From positions 69,001 to 121,147 of the forward strand of contig CAUYUJ010003559.1 in the NCBI GenBank assembly GCA_963575745.1: a stretch of 52,147 nucleotides of DNA, read 5' to 3'. The translations under genes were made by a program, and so were the position numbers. Of this stretch, positions 30,227 through 39,627 are shown piece after piece (position 1 is the stretch's first letter; every line of letters begins with the position of its first letter). The notes under the pieces were generated by a model, which had not been told where the DNA came from, ran no database searches, and saw nothing but the letters and a program-made list of their open reading frames with translations. This DNA comes from Prorocentrum cordatum (lineage: Eukaryota; Sar; Dinophyceae; Prorocentrales; Prorocentraceae).

Positions 30227-30800
30227 GATGGAGGGCGGGTCGTTTTCAAATTGTGGCTCTCGCCGTAGCGCCGCGCACATTCGCTTTCAAAATTTACAAG
30301 ACTTTCGCGGATTGAGGGCGGGTGGTTTTCAAAATGTGGCTCGCCTTAGCGCCGCGCACGTTCGTTTTGTTTTGTCCCGCCCCTCGCCTTAGCGCCGCGC
30401 ATATTCGTTTTGAAAAATTGCAAGAGCTTCATGGATTGAGTGCGGGTGGTTTTCAAAATGTGGCTCTCGCCTCAGCGCCGCGCGCATTCGTTTTCAAAAT
30501 TTGCAAGAGCTTCACGGATTGAGGGCGGGAGGTCTTCAACATGTGGCTCTCGCCCCAGCGCCGCTCATATTCGTTGTCGACATGTGCAAAAGTTTCACGG
30601 ATTGAGGGCGGGTGGTTTTCAAAATGTGGCTCGCCTCAGCGCCGCGCGCATTCGTTTTTTCTTGCCCCCCCCCTCGCCTTAGCGATGCGCATATTCGTTT
30701 TGAAAATTTGCACGAGTTTCACGGATTGAGGGCAGTTCCTTTCAAAATGTGGCTCTCGCCTTAGCGCCGCGCACATTCATTCGTTTTAAATTGCTGAAAG
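30227..30800. repeat. 83/124-bp higher-order tandem array
   Basis: GATTGAGGGCGGGTGGTTTT, CAAAATGTGGCTC, then GCCGCGC-CATTCGTTTT recurs at 30,227, 30,310, 30,434, 30,517, 30,600 and 30,724. The steps are 83, 124, 83, 83 and 124. The 124-base units contain an extra ~40 bases (CCCGCCCCTCGCCTTAGCG-type duplication of the unit end). No coding frame persists. Confidence 0.9.
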
Positions 30801-30871
30801 AGTTTAACGGGTTCCCATACCAGAAATGGCGTTTTACAAAAAATCAGGGCTATGCGGGTGCAACAGTTGTT

Positions 30872-32110
30872 TTGAGCGCGCCCGTTGTGTTACAAGAGGG
30901 GGGATCGGGTTTTGAGTTGCCGATAATTCCCTGTTTGAACTTCCTATGATTTCCATGTCCTTTCCCTAAGTACAATAATTTCCCTTTAATTTCCGTATGA
31001 TTCCAAATCATTTCCCTATAATTCCCGCCTGCTCCAAGCAATGATTATGGGCGTCAGTCATACTCGGTCTTACATGGTTAGTCTATATTCCTACATTACA
31101 CGTAGAGGGGGTGGGGCTACAGGACAACCACACCCATGGACCTCAAAGGCCTACAGGAGCCCTGGGGAGCCACGGGAGGAGGCACGGGAAGAGGCACGGG
31201 CTCGGCATTCGAAGCTCTCGCCTGCTCCAGCTGCTGAGGAGGGCCCTCACCAGGGGGCCCCGTCGGGCCCTCGGGGCCCCCAGGGTCCCGAGGAGAGGGC
31301 TCGGAAGAGGTGGAGGAAGAGGAGGAGGAGGTCCCGAATTAACGGGAATTACCGTCCAGGCGTTGGAGGGACAAGTTTCCCGGGAGGTCCCGGGAGGTTG
31401 GGGCCCAGGGATGTGCATGGGGGCCTTCCCGGTAATTCGTTGTGATTGTTTTAATCAATATACTTATCGGGAAATTATCGGGAAGAATTCCCAGGAGGTG
31501 GGGCCCCGGGAGGTCCCCGGGAGGCCCGTTAATTCTGGACGGTAATCACCGAACTCTTGGACGGTAATTCCCAGCAATGAAAATCATGTGGGGCAAGGGG
31601 TGGGGGAACTCGGGTTGCTCTCCTGCAGTTGCGCCTCGCCGAGAGCCTTGCAGAGGCGCTGGAGTCGCCCCGGACGGCCGCCCGAGGCCCGAGGAGGATC
31701 AAGGCGCCGCCCCCCTCGGGCGCCAGGCTGACGAGTCCCTCGAGACCGAACTTGATAGGTTTATCGACGATATCTCTCCTCCTCCTCCTCTTCCTCCTCT
31801 TCCGTCTCCTCCTGTATGTGAAAGCACCCACTGGGGCCTTGGAGTCGAAAAGTAACAGATAAAGGGAATACAAGACAGCAAACGGGAATACAAGACAACT
31901 AACGGGCATACAAGACAATTAACGGGAATACATGACAAGACAATTAACGGGAAGACGAAACAATTAACGGGAAGACAAGACAATTAAATGGAATACAAGA
32001 CAATGAATGGGAAAAACTAGCGGAAGGGAAAATTAAGGGGAAGGGAATGAAAGGGAAATGAAATCAGCTCAAAACCCGATCCCCCGTAGTAACACAACGG
32101 GCGCGCTCAA
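30872..32110. mobile_element. 1.24-kb element with ~45-bp terminal inverted repeats
   Basis: The left end (30,872-30,916) reads TTGAGCGCGCCCGTTGTGTT then GGGGATCGGGTTTTGAG. The right end (32,068-32,110), read on the other strand, gives the same words with a 3-4 base difference (ACAAGAG against ACTACG). The match is otherwise nearly perfect. Just inside both ends are matching TTCCCT-rich stretches. The interior has AATTCCCGG/CGGGAATT-type repeats and Pro/Gly/Arg-rich open frames without a recognisable transposase. No convincing target duplication was found. Confidence 0.75.
31862..32010. repeat. Minisatellite of AACGGGAATACAAGACAATT type
   Basis: About eight units of 16-20 bases inside the right part of the TIR element. 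Interruptions and length changes are frequent. Confidence 0.8.
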
Positions 32111-33094
32111 GTTACGTTGATTCGCGGTGTTGAAATCCCAACAATCCCTCTTACCTCCGGCTCCCCTCCCTCTCCTTCCTCGTCCTCCCCAACGCCTGGT
32201 CGGGGGCGCCGTCCCAGCCGCCGTCCCCAGCGCCGTCCCTAGGCGTGCTCTGGTTTAGGGTTTAGGGCCCGGAGCGGGGTTCTGAAGCGTGCCGAAAAAA
32301 ATCAGCGCAGGCCTCCGAACGCTTACTCTAAGTGTCGTAAGAACCCAAGAAGGAGCCCTCCTTCCCACCTCTCCTTCTTCCTCTTCCCCCTGCTCCTCCG
32401 CGAAATCCCCCTCCGATATCTGTTCCGACAGCACGGGCCCACTGGAGGCATTTTTCTTCCCAGATCCGTTTTTTCGTGCCGAAACCTAAATAAAACCGCC
32501 AGGATTGGAACAAAAACAGATCTTGGGCTGTCTGGGTGAGTCTTCATTCGCACTGATCTTGTATTGTGTTGAAGTTCGCAGGCGTTCGGTTTCTTTGGTG
32601 ATATCTGTTGGGGAGGCTCTTTGTGACTCGGCCCCTGGAGGCCCGCTTTGGGCCCCAGGGTCGTCAGATATCGATCCGGAATGAAAATCTGGCGCGTGAG
32701 GATTTTTGGGCAGCCCCCCCAGGAACTCGGGAACGCCTAGGAACGCGTGGGAAACTCCTGGAAAACCTGGGGCGCCATGGAGCGCCTGGGGACGTTTGGG
32801 AGCGCGTAGGAGGGCCTAGGGAGCGCCTGTGTGGGTTCCAAGAGGAGTTTGTGGAGGATGAGGAGGAGGAGGAGCAGCAACAGCAGCAGTGCTCAACAGT
32901 CCGACCTTTGTATTGGCGGACTCTTCTGTCGCAGTCATAGACATCCATATTTCTCTGCATTGCTCCATACCCTCACTCGAGCATGGAGTGCGCCTTAGCA
33001 GCCTTAGCATCTTCAGCGTAGTATTGGGGAGCTCGTTGCGCGTGTGCAGATTAGCTGACATGCTAGGCAAAATCGTGTGCGCATATTATCTAGG
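32111..33094. other. Spacer with GGGAGCGCCTAGG-type short repeats
   Basis: No gene is recognised. Two TTTAGGG words (32,254-32,267) are present, too few to call a telomere relic. At 32,700-32,830 a degenerate 10-12 base repeat of the form GGAACGCCTAGGAACGCGTG occurs, followed by a (GAG)n/(CAG)n run near 32,860-32,890. The plus-strand open frame across it ends in Glu and Gln runs and looks fortuitous. Confidence 0.5.
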
Positions 33095-33251
33095 TACAAA
33101 AATAAAGTCAATGAGGAGACGACCCGTTATCGTTACAAGCCGAAGAGTGCCTGGATATGACCAGGTGCGTCCAACAGTGCTACATGCCAATGCAAACAAC
33201 ATAATCACAACTTGCTAGCAAGACGCTGACATGCTAAGCTACACATATGCA
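33095..33251 (-). repeat. 3-prime LTR of element 2
   Basis: Starts TGCATATGTGTAG in the element direction and ends TTTATTTTTGTA (mutated from TGCA). It aligns over its length with 39,470-39,627, with many substitutions and small indels. Shared words are ATAAAGT, GAGGAGACGA, GTGCCTG, GCGTCCAACAG and CACAACTTGCT. Confidence 0.9.
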
Positions 33252-33991
33252 CTCCTCCTAAAGCGCCGTCCGAAGCAAACTCTTGAGGCCAACTTTCTAT
33301 GTTGTTTGCTCCAGGATTCTCTAAACTCAAAGCCTATGCTCGTCAGATGCTCGAGCAACGCATGCGCCGGCACGTACTTGGTGAACATATCACTATCAGT
33401 ATTATCAGCAGCTGCCTTAATTACTTGGATCCGTCGCTTCGAGACTGCATCCCGGGCCCAAAGATATCTACTTTGCACATGCTTCTGCTTGCCAAGTCCC
33501 TTGCGCTGCGCGAAAGCCCGAGCAACACTATAGTCCGAAGCCAACTGAATCGGAACATCGTCCTTCTTGCGAACGCAGACACCCAAGGAAACTCCCAGAT
33601 CCTGCGCTATAGACTGCACCAGCAAACCAGTAGCAGCACCCTTCACAGAGGCATAGAACTCGCTTTCGCCACAGCTGAGACTGATGGTGCTCTGGAAAGA
33701 GCGGGCTGCCTTCAGCGCACGATGGCCAAACTTGCGAGAGATTCCTGAAGTTGACTTGCGGGTGACCGGGCGCCCGGCTCGATCGCTATCTACTATCACT
33801 GTCACTTCGGTGGGCAAGCTCTGCGACTCGAAACGACTGACTAGACAACGGTGGGGCACAATATACCTACCAAGACGTTTCATATCCGCTTGGTTGGCGG
33901 CCATCGGAGACTTCATAGACCTGCGCGAAGTCTTGGCAGCCTCGGCCAAGTCCCGCCTGTCTACACTCAAGTGCGCAGCGCGCATGACCAA
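33239..33991 (-). pseudogene. RNase H domain of element 2
   Basis: A 250-residue frame with all acidic positions of copia RNase H: Asp70 in VIVDSDRAG followed by TRKSTSG, Glu109 in SLSCGESEFYASVKG, Asp153 in LASDYSVAR and Asp199/201 in NTDSDMFTKYV. The frame opens with MRAAHLSVDRRDLAEAAK, the usual connection segment. It ends a few bases inside the LTR, so no extra module follows RNase H here, unlike element 1. This is the best-preserved domain of the element. Confidence 0.88.
33252..33259 (-). promoter_or_regulatory. Polypurine tract of element 2
   Basis: AGGAGGAG on the minus strand directly abuts the 3-prime LTR start TGCA, exactly where the plus-strand primer is expected. Confidence 0.8.
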
Positions 33992-34905
33992 GTACCGATG
34001 TGAACGAATCCCTGCAACGTCTAGCGTAGGTAGTGCCCCCCATAGACTTAGCCTCCTTAAGCGAAAGCTTGGCAGCCAGACTCTCTAAGCCCTTGGAGCT
34101 TGGACGGTCTGGGCCGAGATCGCGCGGGGTGACGTCTACTTGGCGCTGATTCCCTCGCATCTCTACCGCCCGGGGTGAGTCCGCAAACCTGAGAACGCGA
34201 TTCGAAAAGACGACCTCCTTCTGATCGCCAGGGCCCAGTCCCAGGGCCCCAGTGCATATCATATCGTACCGGGGCCCGCGACAAAGATCTACTTCACTTA
34301 AAGTTATCTCATATCCTAGAACCATAGAATCATCGCCGTGGGCCGCTCCTCGACCGCCGTCGGTCTCTCGCTGTAGATGAGCGCGGCCGAGGCCGCGCCC
34401 TGCCTCCAGTTCTCGCCAGCCAGGTGAGTGATAGTCTTCTTACCACATGTGAGATGCATCTTGGGTGCCGCGCAGAGACGTTTTCAGCCGCGCGCGCTAG
34501 CCAGCTCGCCCCCCCTCTTCGGGGGGTAGGCGCACGAGGGCGTTCCTCTGAGCCCCCCCCCCGTGCAAGTGGGCCCGAGAGACATCCCAAAAAACCATTC
34601 TTCAACGGCGAACCCCGCGTCGAAAACTTCCGTGAAACCGAAAGGCCAACCGGGGGCCGAATCGATGCGACGGGGGGGGGGGGGCGCGAAACAACTCGCT
34701 AGCGCAAAGCTGCTCGCCAGGCAGCTTGGCGCTCTCCACTTCTTTTGCTGCTGGCCTCGAACGATATCGAGCGAGCTCAAAATCCCCTTTGTGCGCGTCG
34801 ACCCGGCCCGCGTTAATCGGCCCGCCCTCGTCGCCTCATAGCGCTCGGACTCATCGCGCGCTGCGTAGACGGATCGCCCGCCCATCCATCTCGACATCCC
34901 TCTCT
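33867..34905 (-). pseudogene. Reverse transcriptase of element 2, shortened and frameshifted
   Basis: Pieces in changing frames follow RT order: RVDAHKGDFELARYRSRPAA followed by KE (34,680-34,830; the fingers motif), NALVRLPPEEGG near 34,540, then HGDDSMVLGYEIT at 34,300-34,345, with the catalytic Asp pair. After that comes the connection (NRVLRFADSPRAVEMRGNQR and PSSKGLESLAAKLSLKEAKS). The length between the first motif and HGDD is only about 450 bases and includes G- and C-runs, so part of the palm has been lost. The first catalytic Asp is not recognisable. Confidence 0.75.
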
Positions 34906-34929
34906 TTCTTCAGGAGCTTAGGATCTCCC

Positions 34930-35580
34930 CGACCTCCGTTAACATCGCACCAGAAACCGTTCTCGGCCACGCCGTCCGCATCCAGAACTCAATCTTATCA
35001 TCCGGGACAGGGCCCCCCTGGGTAACGCTATGCAACTCCCCAATGCGAACGAGCTCCTGCTTGAGAGCTCCAAGGATACCCTTCTTGAGCTTCATCGTAT
35101 AGGTCTTAGCTCTCCTGACCGTGCTTTTGCCCATGAGCTGCGTATGCTTGCGTTTCCCGTTGCGCCTGCGGCTTGGGAGTTCAGCTAGCTTGCGGTTGTT
35201 AGTCATCCAGCCCGTGGCCTTCATCGCGGGCTCCAGATCCCCCTTGTCGTTCTTAGTCTTCAGGCCCCACGAACGCATATCTCGCCGAACAACATAAACG
35301 CCTGGAGGGAAGCCAGCGCAGCTACCTCAGGATCCTTCCAAGAACTCGAAGCCCAGGGATGATCATGCAGGAACCAACGCTTCCTCTATATCTCCTCCGA
35401 CACTGTTGAATTCCAAGATGCAATAACTCGGTGTCCAGTGTTGCCAGGCGCGGGCGCTCCTCCTTGTCAGCGCGCTTGCCTCGACTGAGAGCCTGCAACG
35501 TCGAAAACTTCGTGCGCGGAGGGGCCGACCATAGTAGTTGCGGACCCTCAAAATCAACATCGCGCTGAAACGTCGCTGGA
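34930..35580 (-). pseudogene. Methyltransferase-like module of element 2
   Basis: Between integrase and RT. It begins GPQLLWSAPPRTKFSTLQAL (PP at ~35,517-35,522), continues in another frame as WFLHDHPWASSSWKDPEV, then DMRSWGLKTKN and MKATGWMTNN. The sequence PP-x-T-x-FS-x-LQ recalls motif IV (PPC...FS) of cytosine-5 DNA methyltransferases, and FLHDHP might correspond to the ENV motif. The catalytic Cys is Arg in this copy (CGC, one base from TGC). From memory, related dinoflagellate polyproteins carry Cys at this place. At least one frameshift lies between PPR and WFLHDHP and one after QAFMLF. I saw no AdoMet-binding FxGxG motif, so activity even of the ancestor is uncertain. Confidence 0.55.
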
Positions 35581-36720
35581 TTGCTTTCGAGACCCAAGCC
35601 ATGCGGGTCGCCACCTTCACTGACGAGCTCGAGATCTGCAGCAACTCCGGGTGCCAATCCAAGAGCAGGTGCCAGCGCGTTGAAGCGCCCTGGATTGAAC
35701 AAGTCACTGATCACCAGCGACTGCAGCTCCAGCGGGATCCCCTCCTCGACCACCAGGCCTCTCACGTCCATGGCCCCGTCTGCGGAACTCGAAGGCCCGG
35801 CGGCTGGGCCCGCCGAGGAGCTCGAGGGTTCGCCTGCGGGAACCTCTCCAGAAGCAGCCGCTCCTCTGGACTCGCCAAGTCCACCCTCGATCTCTGCGCC
35901 GCGAGCTCGGACTCTGGCAGGCGCTCCAGGGTCGCGATGCGTGGATGCCGGCGCCTTGGAGGCCGGCTTGCCCTCGGCACCTCGCGCAGCCGCGCGTCGC
36001 GGTGCATCTTCAGAAGCTCGCATCACTGTCAGAGACCTCTCGATCTGCATCACCATTTCCGAAGCCGGTTCGCCCGAAGGCCCGGGCTGTCACGCGGGGG
36101 AAGCGCCTGCGCCTCCTCCTCCTCCCCCCCCTGCTGGCGCGGGAAGTGCGGCAGGGGCATCGCCCTGCTCAGCTCCAGACGGCCTCGCGGCAGCAGCCGC
36201 TGGCTCCGCGTCTTAACCCGTCAGGCGGGCTCTCTCGGCCAGGAAGTCGATGGCCTTCTCGTCGCCAAGACTAACCAGATCATCATGCGCTCGCGACCGA
36301 CAGCCAGCATCGTGGCTGAGTCCTGTCGCTCCACGCCGCCCATGCACTCGCAGTTCGTCGCGGCATCTGCAACCTGCGGTGTAGCCAACCTTCGCGAACA
36401 TGGCCCTCGACACATGGAAGTCCCTCGCGACCGGGGGGCCCGCCCGCGGCGGCGGCGCCGGAGGCGCCTGGGCACCCGCGGGAAGGGCCGCAAGTCGAAC
36501 GGCCTCAGTTGGCGGGGGCACGGCCGCAACAGCTTGCTCCCCCCGCCCACGCTGCCAAGTCCAGGGTTCACCCTGAAGCTCGAGTACATCTGGGCCATAT
36601 CTCCATCTCTCTACCTGGTCTCGTCGCGCCAGCCCAGTAGCTCGCTGAACGCCGTCCTTCGTGATCATCCACTTCCACTAGAATGTCCGATGTAGAACCC
36701 GCTAATACAACTCGACTCCA
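35581..36720 (-). pseudogene. Cys/His segment and linker of element 2
   Basis: A 36,480-36,213 frame contains ARDFHVSRAMFAKVGYTAGC, then CRDELR and GLSHDAGCR, a Cys/His arrangement that could bind zinc (C-x-C ... H-x3-C), and then EKAIDFLAERARLTG. It is followed by a long Ala/Ser/Gly/Glu-rich linker (36,056-35,600). In related elements this segment precedes the methyltransferase-like part. No exact family is recognised. Confidence 0.5.
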
Positions 36721-36844
36721 AATCGCGCCCCCTCTGGTCAACCACAAGCTTCTCGCCCTGGGCGCGCTCGCCATGGGCTACACTCACGCGCCCCCACTTA
36801 CGTCCTGTGCGATGCTGCTCTCCAGTTCGACCGTCAGCTCCAAC

Positions 36845-37600
36845 TCATAATCGATTGATGACTGACGCCGCGTGTCCGATGGCCCCGAGCGCGAGCGGGT
36901 GCGCGCGCGAAAGACGCTTGCCCCATCTCGACTGCAATGCCAACGAAAGGGCGCGGACCTGACCCTTGACGATCCTCGCTGCATTCTCGATCTGACTATC
37001 AGCAGCGTGGTCGCCCGCAGGCGACTCCTCAATAATGATGTCTCTGCCTTCGCAATCTACGACGGCCTGCTTCAAGGATAGCAGCACTTCCTCGACGCCT
37101 GGCCTGAGAACCAACCTCTTGTGGCCCAAATAATCTAGAACATCGCCGCGCGCTCTCTCCGAGAAGTCGCCTGTGCTCTCGCCGGGCAAAGCGATCGCCC
37201 CACGGCGCCGTGGCTTCCGACAAGGCATCGCCAAGAATGCGAGGCCTCGCCGCTCAAACTCTCGGTGGTCTCGCATCCGCCTGGGCCGGTGGCGGTGGAG
37301 CCGCGCCAGGCCCCGCCGACCCTGCGGCCCCTGCCAGAGGCCCCCCCGCAGCGGGGGGGGCTGGTGCCGTGGCGGCCTGGCATGCGGATAGACCTGCCGG
37401 CGGCCCCCCGGCGCTGGACCTCCGGCCTGCTCTGCGGCGCGCGCGGCAAGCTCTCCCTCGACAGTGCGCGCGGGCTTCCGGGGCGACATGCTCGACGAGC
37501 TCCTGATCGCAGCCGCCGTAATTGGGGCCCACCTAGAGGCGCGTATTGCACGCGCCCTTCTCGTGCCAAAGGCCGATGCCATCGTCTGGATGATCGCGCC
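36845..37600 (-). pseudogene. Integrase of element 2, degraded
   Basis: The clear part is 37,240-36,845: GDVLDYLGHKRLVLRPGVEE, then IIIEESPAGDHAADSQIENA and VKGQVRALSLALQSRWGKRL. SQIENA is the typical place of the catalytic Glu, which is kept. The second catalytic Asp, usually in a L-x-SD-x-E context, is missing here (LRPGVEE). Upstream, 37,600-37,240 is frame-scrambled and Pro/Gly/Ala-rich, and the HHCC finger could not be seen. Confidence 0.7.
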
Positions 37601-37659
37601 GGAGGCGCTGCAGAAACCGTCGAAGCCTTCGCCCCAGCACGCCGTCTTCTGCATATATC

Positions 37660-38149
37660 AATTCTCCATCTCTGTCCCAATGCCCGATCTTGTCTCTCGA
37701 CATCTTGGGGCCCGACGCGAGCGGCGTGGTCGCTGCCGTCCTTCTGGCTCGGAATCGAGCCGGCCGATTGTTTTCATCGTGGCACTTGATCTCGCCCATG
37801 CCTTCGGCGCCCAAGATCTGGCCGTCGGCGGCGCGACGCTGTCGCCCGCTCGGCTGGCTCGCGGGGTCCAACCATTGGGGAAAACCGCAGCAGCAGCACC
37901 TGAATCGAAATGGACCGGCGCCCAGCCCTGCGAGTCCACGACGCGCGCCGGAGGCGCGAAAGCACATAGCTCCAGACCTCCAGCATCCTCAGGCCCAGGC
38001 TGTCCTTGATCTTCGCAGTGCCCCTCGTGGTCGTGCTCGTCCCAGTCCCGGTCGACCTGGTTCACGTCCTTCTTGCCTCCTTTCTTGCCTCCTTTCTTTC
38101 CAGACATGGAACCCTCGGAGTCACCCCTGGGTTCCGTCTTGAACTTCTG
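37660..38149 (-). pseudogene. Protease of element 2
   Basis: VHFDSGAAAAVFP at about 37,880-37,915 is the retropepsin motif DSGA with its catalytic Asp. Then the frame shifts, and DGQILGAEGMGEIKCHDENN continues the fold. Upstream is a Lys/Gly-rich hinge (MSGKKGGKKGGKKDV) joining it to the Gag knuckle. Confidence 0.75.
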
Positions 38150-39240
38150 CCGGCAGTTCTCCGCCCCGTGACCTTACTTGCCGCAGTTCCAGCACGTGGT
38201 CCCTGCAGCGTCGCCCTTCTCGCCCTTGGAGTCGCCCTTGCCACCTGTGCATCCGCCGCAGCCCGTGCCCCATGGATCCCTCGCCGCCCTTGAAGTCGCC
38301 CTTCTGGCCGCGATGCTGACGTCTATGTCATCTGCGCCGCGACGGCGCTGACCTGCCCCACCTGGGCCGCCTGCGATCAAGGGATCCTTGGCTCTGTTGC
38401 CTGTCCACTGCTCAATGCACTGCGCCCCCTCGACCCTCAAAGACGACCCGTAGTCTGTGAATCTCGAGTGGTTCAGCTGGATGCGCTTGGCAGGGTCGCC
38501 CGGCAAGAGAGATTCCAGAGCAGACATGCGCATGTCCTCGGGCACAACCTCTCGAACTCCATCTGGTCCGCGTCTGCGCTCATAGTGCGCCGCGGGCTCC
38601 TCCCAGCGCTCAAGCGCCGATCGCAGCTCGTCAGCGGCAGCCTGCGCGGGATTCAGCACACTTCTGAGCATCGCCCTTTTTGCGACCTTCCATTGCAGAA
38701 TCGCAACGCTCGCGTAGCGTTCTCTAGCAATCGAAGCCAGTGTTCGCCGCGACGTTGCTCGCGATGTCGGAGGACTCTCCAGTGCGCAACTGCTGCAAAG
38801 CCGCGAGCAACTGCGAATTGATCCCCGACATGTTGCCCACCGGATCTTCGGCTTCTGCTCCGAAGGAAAACCGCCTCGAGAGTGACTGGATCTGGCCGTT
38901 CCATCGCCCAGCCGAGAACTTCTCGCAACTTATCTCCAAACATGGAAACCGCGAGCGCCTCGAACTTCTTGCTCCACACTCTGAACTTGTTCTCGTCTCC
39001 GCTGAAGCTGCTTTGCTTGTCTATCCCACGACTGTCCACGAGTGTCGAGCTCTGCAGACCTTTCTGCTCAACTATATTCGTCAAAGGCTCGACTAGGTCG
39101 GGCAGCTGCCTAATGCCCTGCTGGCGCTCCAACCTCAGACGTGCACTCTCCGCGTCTAGGTTCTGCATCTAAGTCGCAATCTGCCTCTGGTTTGCAATCA
39201 ACTGCTGCATCTGCTGTGTCATCTCCTCTAGCGTCGCCAT
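38150..39240 (-). pseudogene. Gag of element 2
   Basis: Starts ATG with MATLEEMTQQMQQLIANQRQ, then a TAG stop at codon 23, then MQNLDAESARLRLERQQG in the same frame. Frameshifts occur near 38,880 and 38,700, before RSVLNPAQAAADELRSALER. The CCHC knuckle is complete in spacing, CWNCGK-stop-GHGAENC, but has an in-frame TAA at 38,174-38,176 between Cys-x2-Cys and His. The stop does not change the frame, and reading continues in the same phase into the protease hinge. The MATLE start and coiled-coil character match element 1. Confidence 0.8.
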
Positions 39241-39242
39241 AG

Positions 39243-39470
39243 TCAACGGAGTAGCTCCCGCTCCACTGCGAGCCGAGCTGCTGTCTTAGCCCGCTTGACC
39301 TCCTGAAGAAACTGACCAATCGCCCACCAGGTCCGCCTCTGGAGGGCTCTCCTGAGGATGTAGCGCGCATGCCGCGCCCAGAGGTCCTGAACGGGCGGGA
39401 GCCCCCTGTCCTCACCTACCAGCTCGAATCCTCGTCTGGAGCTGGTGGAAGCGGAGGGCTCCGCTGCCAT
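39243..39470 (-). CDS. Upstream 75-codon frame in leader of element 2
   Basis: ATG begins on the last base of the 5-prime LTR and overlaps the primer binding site. The frame runs 75 codons (MAAEPSASTSSRRGFELVGE ... VERELLR) and stops with TGA two bases before the gag ATG (TGACTATG). It is intact although the rest of the element is littered with stops. The second half is amphipathic (RRTWWAIGQFLQEVKRAKTA). It could encode a small protein, or tune gag translation through termination and re-initiation. It could also be open by chance in GC-rich DNA. Confidence 0.4.
   Translation of the reverse strand: MAAEPSASTSSRRGFELVGEDRGLPPVQDLWARHARYILRRALQRRTWWAIGQFLQEVKRAKTAARLAVERELLR
39458..39469 (-). 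promoter_or_regulatory. Primer binding site of element 2
   Basis: TGGCAGCGGAGC directly follows the LTR. It differs at two positions (both transitions) from TGGTAGCAGAG, the complement of the eukaryotic initiator tRNA-Met 3-prime end, the usual copia primer. Confidence 0.7.
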
Positions 39471-39627
39471 GCAGAAATAAAGTAAGTGAGGAGACGATCC
39501 GTTTGCCTTACAAACCGAAAAGGTGCCTGAAACCAAACAGTTGCGTCCAACAGCGAAACACGACAATGCACACAAGATAGCCACAACTTGCTGACAAGAC
39601 GCTGGTATAATAAACTACACATCTGCA
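39470..39627 (-). repeat. 5-prime LTR of element 2
   Basis: Starts TGCAGATGTGTAG and ends TTTATTTCTGCA in the element direction, so the TG...CA termini are intact here. It is followed outwards by CTAGG, the target duplication. Confidence 0.9.

Larger units (their letters stand above)
33095..39627 (-). mobile_element. Old LTR retrotransposon with methyltransferase-like module (element 2)
   Basis: 6,533 bases, minus strand. The boundaries are fixed by a perfect 5-base target duplication CTAGG (33,090-33,094 and 39,628-39,632), diverged LTRs of ~157 bases, a polypurine tract and a tRNA-type primer site at the expected places. Domain order: 75-codon upstream frame, Gag with one CCHC, protease, integrase, a Cys/His segment, a methyltransferase-like segment, RT and RNase H. 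Nearly every domain has a stop or frameshift, so it is a fossil. It shares the start MATLE with element 1 but is otherwise very different, so it belongs to a separate lineage. Confidence 0.92.

Noticed and set aside
31111-31918. Arg/Gly-rich frames of 129-144 residues inside the TIR element, as a transposase
   Set aside because: No DDE-type spacing or known domain. Frames on both strands are equally open because of GC-rich repeats.
32254-32267. TTTAGGGTTTAGGG as interstitial telomere sequence
   Set aside because: Only two units, expected by chance in repeat-rich DNA of this size.
36000-37800. Plus-strand frames of 385, 211 and 181 residues opposite element 2
   Set aside because: They are shadows of the minus-strand polyprotein in GC-rich DNA. 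The minus-strand reading has recognisable motifs.
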